From contig JBGMRJ010000099.1 in the NCBI GenBank assembly GCA_048061315.1, positions 1 through 10,166 of the forward strand: a stretch of 10,166 nucleotides of DNA. Direction: 5' to 3'. Of the stretch, positions 7,094-10,166 are shown in pieces (positions within the stretch are counted from its first letter, which is position 1; every line of letters begins with the position of its first letter). The DNA comes from CAYQUC01 sp048061315 (lineage in GTDB: Bacteria > Pseudomonadota > Gammaproteobacteria > UBA6429 > Thiohalophilaceae). The position numbers and the translations under genes were made by a program. The notes beneath the pieces are model-generated. The model saw only the letters and a list, made by a program, of their open reading frames with translations, ran no database searches and was not told where the DNA came from.

Positions 7094-7471
7094 ATGAAAA
7101 GTATAAAATCACAAAATGGCATGACCGGAATAGGTTGGATGATAGTATTGTTTTTAATTGGATTTTTTGCCTATATTTTAATTTTATTAACCCCCATTTA
7201 TTTAGAGAACTATAGTGTTAAGTCTGTCATTAGTGATTTAGCCGATGGTAGCGAAAGATTTAGCACCTCATCTGCTTTGCGAAAAATTATTCATAAACGT
7301 TTTGATATTAATATGACGACTTCTGTAACAGCCGCTGAAATTGAAATTTCAAGAGATGCCAACATGTTTTTGGTTGATGTGGAGTATGAAGTTCGTGAAC
7401 CCTTTATCGGGAATATTGATTTGTACATCACCTTTAAATATGTTGTTAAAATACCCGCTGCAGATGAATGA
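7094..7471 (+). CDS. DUF4845 family membrane protein
   Basis: A 125-residue protein with one N-terminal membrane span (about 12-33) followed by a soluble domain of predicted alpha then beta character, probably periplasmic. The family (DUF4845) is recognised from the N-terminal pattern and from its usual place between lepB and rnc, as with PA0769 in Pseudomonas. Its function is unknown. The N-terminus (QNGMTGIGWMIVLF) looks like the start of a type IV pilin: a glycine after a short positively charged leader, then Met-Thr and a long hydrophobic helix. The Glu expected at pilin position +5 is Gly14 when counted from Met10. It begins 24 bases after lepB with only a weak ribosome-binding site (GTGG-like), and its last eight bases (ATGAATGA) overlap rnc. 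Confidence 0.8.
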   Translation: MKSIKSQNGMTGIGWMIVLFLIGFFAYILILLTPIYLENYSVKSVISDLADGSERFSTSSALRKIIHKRFDINMTTSVTAAEIEISRDANMFLVDVEYEVREPFIGNIDLYITFKYVVKIPAADE

Positions 7472-8126
7472 TTTATCAATACGACTTAATTATACATTTT
7501 CTAATTCTAATTTACTTGAGTTAGCTTTAACTCACCGAAGTTTTGCTAAAAAAAATAATGAACGGCTTGAATTTTTAGGCGATTCTATATTGAATACTAT
7601 AATTAGTATTGATATTTATAAGCGCTTTCCTGAGATATCGGAAGGAGATTTAAGTCGATTAAGGGCTAGTCTGGTGAAAGGGGATACTCTGGCGAAAGTA
7701 GCTCAAGAGTATTGTCTGGGTGATTTTATAAAATTAGGCTCCGGTGAATTAAAAAGTGGTGGATATAGACGATCGTCTACTTTAGCAGATACCCTGGAAG
7801 CTATCATTGGCGCAGTATTTTTGGATTCAAATTTTGGCGAAGTATCAAAATTTGTTTTGAGTTTGTTTTCAAGTCTTTTAGAAAACTGTGTTACTGGAGA
7901 AGAGTTAAAAGATCCAAAAACACGTTTGCAGGAATACTTGCAGTCAAAAGGAAAACCCATTCCAGATTATGATGTTGTCAGTATTACAGGTAAATCACAT
8001 CAGCAAAAATTTATTGTTGAGTGTTTTGTTTCTGACGTGGAAAAAAAATTCAATGGTGAGGGTCCTAGTCGGCGAAAGGCTGAACAACACTCAGCCAGTA
8101 ATGCATTAAAGTATTTAAACCTATGA
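7464..8126 (+). CDS. rnc: Ribonuclease III
   Basis: A double-stranded RNA endonuclease that matures rRNA precursors and regulates some mRNAs. From the ATG at 7464 it has 220 residues (E. coli 226). The catalytic domain (about 1-145) contains the signature ALTHRS and NERLEFLGDS. The metal-binding/catalytic residues equivalent to E. coli E38, E41, D45, D114 and E117 are Glu33, Glu36, Asp40, Asp109 and Glu112. The double-stranded RNA-binding domain (about 150-220) starts DPKTRLQEYLQ and ends with SRRKAEQ and an Ala/Asn/Leu-rich helix. The frame stays open upstream to an ATG at 7341, but those 41 codons lie inside the DUF4845 gene in another frame and do not resemble RNase III. The start overlaps DUF4845 by eight bases and the end shares ATGA with era. 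The order rnc-era-recO matches E. coli. Confidence 0.96.
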   Translation: MNDLSIRLNYTFSNSNLLELALTHRSFAKKNNERLEFLGDSILNTIISIDIYKRFPEISEGDLSRLRASLVKGDTLAKVAQEYCLGDFIKLGSGELKSGGYRRSSTLADTLEAIIGAVFLDSNFGEVSKFVLSLFSSLLENCVTGEELKDPKTRLQEYLQSKGKPIPDYDVVSITGKSHQQKFIVECFVSDVEKKFNGEGPSRRKAEQHSASNALKYLNL

Positions 8127-9022
8127 CATCCAGTAATTCATTTCGATGTGGTTATGTTGCAATAATTGGAAGACCAAATGTTGGTAAATCCACATTAATG
8201 AACCATATATTAAGACAGAAAATCAGTATCACCTCTCGAAAACCTCAAACAACACGCCATCGTATATTAGGTGTTAAAACCACTGAATCCGAACAAGTGA
8301 TATATGTTGATACTCCCGGAATTCATGTATCAGATCGCGCAATGAATCGATATATGAATAAATCTGCTAGTAGTGCTCTTTATGATGTTGACTTAATATT
8401 GTTTTTAATAGAAGCCGACAGGTGGACAGAACAAGATGATGTTGTTTTGCAGAAGCTTAAGGAATCGACTGTTCCTATTATTGTGTTGTTAAATAAAATT
8501 GATAAAATTCAAAATAAAGAAAAAATATTACCCTTGATGGCAGAAATTTCTAAAAAAATAAATTATGTCGAAATTATTCCTATTTCGGCAACTAAAGGTA
8601 TTAATGTTAAAGAGCTGGAAAAAAACGTAGTTCAATACTTGCAGGTTGCCGATGCTTATTTCCCCAAAGATCAGATTACCGATAAAAGTGAACGATTTAT
8701 GGTGGCCGAAATAATTCGTGAGAAATTAATGCGCGAATTAGGCCAGGAGCTTCCTTATGATTTAACCGTTGAAATTGAAAAGTTTACGGAAAAGAAAAAA
8801 ATAACGAATATTGCAGCTTTAATCTGGGTTTCACGTAGTTCACAAAAGGCTATTGTAATCGGTAAGAATGGTGCACGATTAAAAAGTATTGGCAAAAAAT
8901 CAAGACTCGATATTGAAAAATTAATCAGCTCTAAAGTATTTTTAGAATTATGGGTAAAGGTTAAAGAAGGCTGGGCAGATGACATTCGAGCATTAAAAAG
9001 CCTCGGCTATGATGATGACTGA
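8123..9022 (+). CDS. era: GTPase Era
   Basis: An essential GTPase that binds the 3' end of 16S rRNA and checks 30S subunit assembly. It has 299 residues (E. coli 301). The GTPase domain shows G1 GRPNVGKS (16-23), the switch region with KPQTTRHRILG (40-50), G3 DTPG (63-66), G4 NKID (124-127) and G5 SATKG (155-159). The C-terminal KH RNA-binding domain (about 200-285) carries IVIGKNGARLKSIG (245-258) and then the LELWVKVKEGW stretch. It shares ATGA with the end of rnc, and there is no strong ribosome-binding site, so translation is probably coupled. The last codons (Tyr-Asp-Asp-Asp) are encoded by a run of overlapping ATG triplets that also supplies the recO start. All motifs are intact. Confidence 0.97.
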   Translation: MTSSNSFRCGYVAIIGRPNVGKSTLMNHILRQKISITSRKPQTTRHRILGVKTTESEQVIYVDTPGIHVSDRAMNRYMNKSASSALYDVDLILFLIEADRWTEQDDVVLQKLKESTVPIIVLLNKIDKIQNKEKILPLMAEISKKINYVEIIPISATKGINVKELEKNVVQYLQVADAYFPKDQITDKSERFMVAEIIREKLMRELGQELPYDLTVEIEKFTEKKKITNIAALIWVSRSSQKAIVIGKNGARLKSIGKKSRLDIEKLISSKVFLELWVKVKEGWADDIRALKSLGYDDD

Positions 9023-9731
9023 TAAAAGTCGTTTTGCGTTGCGCGATGCTTTCATTCTACATAGTCGTGCTTATAAAGAAAGCAGTTTACTTATTGACTT
9101 ATTTACACGTGATTACGGGCGTGTATCTGTTATAGCTAAAGGGGTAAAAAAAAGAAAGCGTTCTTTATTCGGTGTTTTACAACCGTTTACTCCAATTTTG
9201 GTTTCCTGGGTTGGAAAAACAGAATTGCACACGTTGACCAATGTTGAGCTAAATGGTGTTTTTAAATATTTATACGGTACGAATTTATTATGTGGTTATT
9301 ATGTTAATGAATTAATTTTACGATTTTTGCATAAAGAAGACCCGCACGAAATACTTTATGAAGCTTATTCAGAAATAATTTTAAGTTTGAAATCTGCCAG
9401 TAATATTGAAGCGAATTTACGAAAATTCGAATGCATTTTATTTCAAGAGTTGGGTTATGGTTTAAATCTCACAATCGAAGTAGAGACTGGGCAAAAAGTA
9501 GAATTACATAAAAGCTATTATTTTGAAATTGAACAAGGACCGGTATTGGAAAAGTTATCAGAAAGTAGCATTCAAATAAGTGGTGAAACATTACTTTCAT
9601 TGGAAAACGGTAATTTAGTGAATAAAACGTCACTATACGAATCAAAAAAATTGATGCGTTATATTATTAATTATTATTTAGCAGGAAAGCCACTTAAAAC
9701 ACATCAGTTAAAATGGAAATATAATGTCTAG
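9015..9731 (+). CDS. recO: DNA repair and recombination protein RecO
   Basis: A recombination mediator that, with RecR (and RecF), loads RecA onto SSB-coated single-stranded DNA. The N-terminal OB-fold (about 1-80) is recognised by AFILHSRAYKESSLLIDLFT and the basic stretch KGVKKRKR, followed by LQPFTPILVSW. The helical C-terminal domain contains CGYYVNELILRFL and LRKFECILFQELGYGLNL. Three ATGs occur in tandem at 9009, 9012 and 9015, giving 240, 239 or 238 residues (E. coli 242). I list 9015 because it makes the same eight-base overlap (ATGACTGA) seen at other junctions here, but 9009 is possible. The sequence is strongly AT-rich with many Lys, Asn, Ile and Tyr codons. It overlaps pdxJ by eight bases. 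Confidence 0.93.
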   Translation: MTDKSRFALRDAFILHSRAYKESSLLIDLFTRDYGRVSVIAKGVKKRKRSLFGVLQPFTPILVSWVGKTELHTLTNVELNGVFKYLYGTNLLCGYYVNELILRFLHKEDPHEILYEAYSEIILSLKSASNIEANLRKFECILFQELGYGLNLTIEVETGQKVELHKSYYFEIEQGPVLEKLSESSIQISGETLLSLENGNLVNKTSLYESKKLMRYIINYYLAGKPLKTHQLKWKYNV

Positions 9732-10166
9732 CTCAATATTATTAGGTGTCAACATTGATCATGTTGCCACTCTTCGCCAGGCACGAGGAACACGCTTTCC
9801 TGATCCTGTTCTTGCTGCGGCGATTGCAGAAAAAGCGGGTGCCGATGGTATTACCTTGCATTTGCGTGAAGATCGTCGCCACATTCAGGAGCAAGATGTT
9901 GAGCTGTTGAAAAAATCTTTAACAACACCGATGAACCTCGAAATGGCTGCTACTAGCGACATGATAGAATATGCGCTTAAAATACAACCTGAGAATTGCT
10001 GTATCGTGCCAGAGCGCCGGGAAGAGCTCACTACCGAGGGTGGTCTGGATGTAGTTTCTCAACTTAGCCATATTAAAAAAACGTGTAACCGACTGGAAGG
10101 CCGTGGAGTTAAGGTTTCTTTATTTATCGATACAGATTTTTCACAAATAGAAGCGGCAAAAGAATG
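9724..10166 (+). CDS. pdxJ: Pyridoxine 5'-phosphate synthase PdxJ, 3' end missing
   Basis: This enzyme joins 1-deoxy-D-xylulose 5-phosphate with 3-amino-2-oxopropyl phosphate to form pyridoxine 5'-phosphate, the last ring-closing step of DXP-dependent vitamin B6 synthesis. The first 147 codons are visible, and the frame runs off the right edge (about 240 residues expected). The N-terminus LLGVNIDHVATLRQARGT (6-23) is typical. The active-site segment ITLHLREDRRHI (43-54) supplies His46, Arg48 and His53, and NLEMA (71-75) supplies Glu73. His46 and Glu73 are equivalent to E. coli His45 and Glu72. CCIVPERREELTTEGGLDV is also conserved. The ATG overlaps the recO stop (ATGTCTAG). The sequence TGGAA about six bases upstream could serve as a weak ribosome-binding site. 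G+C is clearly higher than in recO. In E. coli acpS follows, and it would be expected just beyond the window. Confidence 0.95.
   Translation, partial: MSSSILLGVNIDHVATLRQARGTRFPDPVLAAAIAEKAGADGITLHLREDRRHIQEQDVELLKKSLTTPMNLEMAATSDMIEYALKIQPENCCIVPERREELTTEGGLDVVSQLSHIKKTCNRLEGRGVKVSLFIDTDFSQIEAAKE

Noticed and set aside
7341..7463. A 41-codon N-terminal extension of RNase III
   Set aside because: It lies within the DUF4845 coding sequence in another frame, shows no RNase III similarity, and the ATG at 7464 gives the normal family length.
1..10166. A hidden novel system, mobile element, CRISPR array or RNA gene
   Set aside because: Every frame longer than about 80 codons that is not a shadow belongs to a known family in a conserved chromosomal order. 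I saw no long repeats, terminal inverted repeats, spacer arrays, or tRNA/rRNA sequence.

Overview
The window is an AT-rich piece of a gammaproteobacterial chromosome, read entirely on the + strand. Gene content and order point to this class: sigma-E (rpoE/algU) with rseA-rseB-rseC and a DegP/MucD protease, then lepA-lepB-DUF4845-rnc-era-recO-pdxJ. This is essentially the order known from Pseudomonas (algU-mucABCD-lepA-lepB-rnc-era-recO-pdxJ). A small glutaredoxin-like gene between mucD and lepA is an addition relative to Pseudomonas. The base composition is far lower in G+C than Pseudomonas, so a low-GC gammaproteobacterium is likely. I cannot name the genus.

Region 1 (1-4433) is an envelope-stress operon. 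The 3' part of rpoE is followed by the membrane anti-sigma factor rseA, its periplasmic partner rseB, the Cys-containing membrane protein rseC, a periplasmic two-PDZ serine protease, and a glutaredoxin-like protein. The stretch closes with a clear rho-independent terminator at 4408-4433. A perfect TATAAT overlapping the rseC stop codon may give the protease gene its own promoter.

Region 2 (about 4434-10166) is a tightly packed housekeeping run: lepA (ribosomal GTPase), lepB (signal peptidase I), a DUF4845 membrane protein, rnc (RNase III), era (16S rRNA-binding GTPase), recO (recombination mediator) and the first 147 codons of pdxJ (vitamin B6 synthesis), which runs off the right edge. Most junctions overlap by 4 or 8 bases, which suggests one translationally coupled transcript. 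Together these genes cover translation and ribosome maturation, protein export, RNA processing, DNA repair and cofactor synthesis.

No mobile element, CRISPR array, tRNA/rRNA gene or unfamiliar gene cassette is visible, and I found no undescribed system. The points worth a second look are small-scale: start-site choices (lepA, rnc, recO), the terminator and 3' UTR before lepA, the candidate internal promoter before the protease gene, a recurring 8-base overlap design, a pilin-like N-terminus in the DUF4845 protein, and a marked G+C rise at the recO/pdxJ border.
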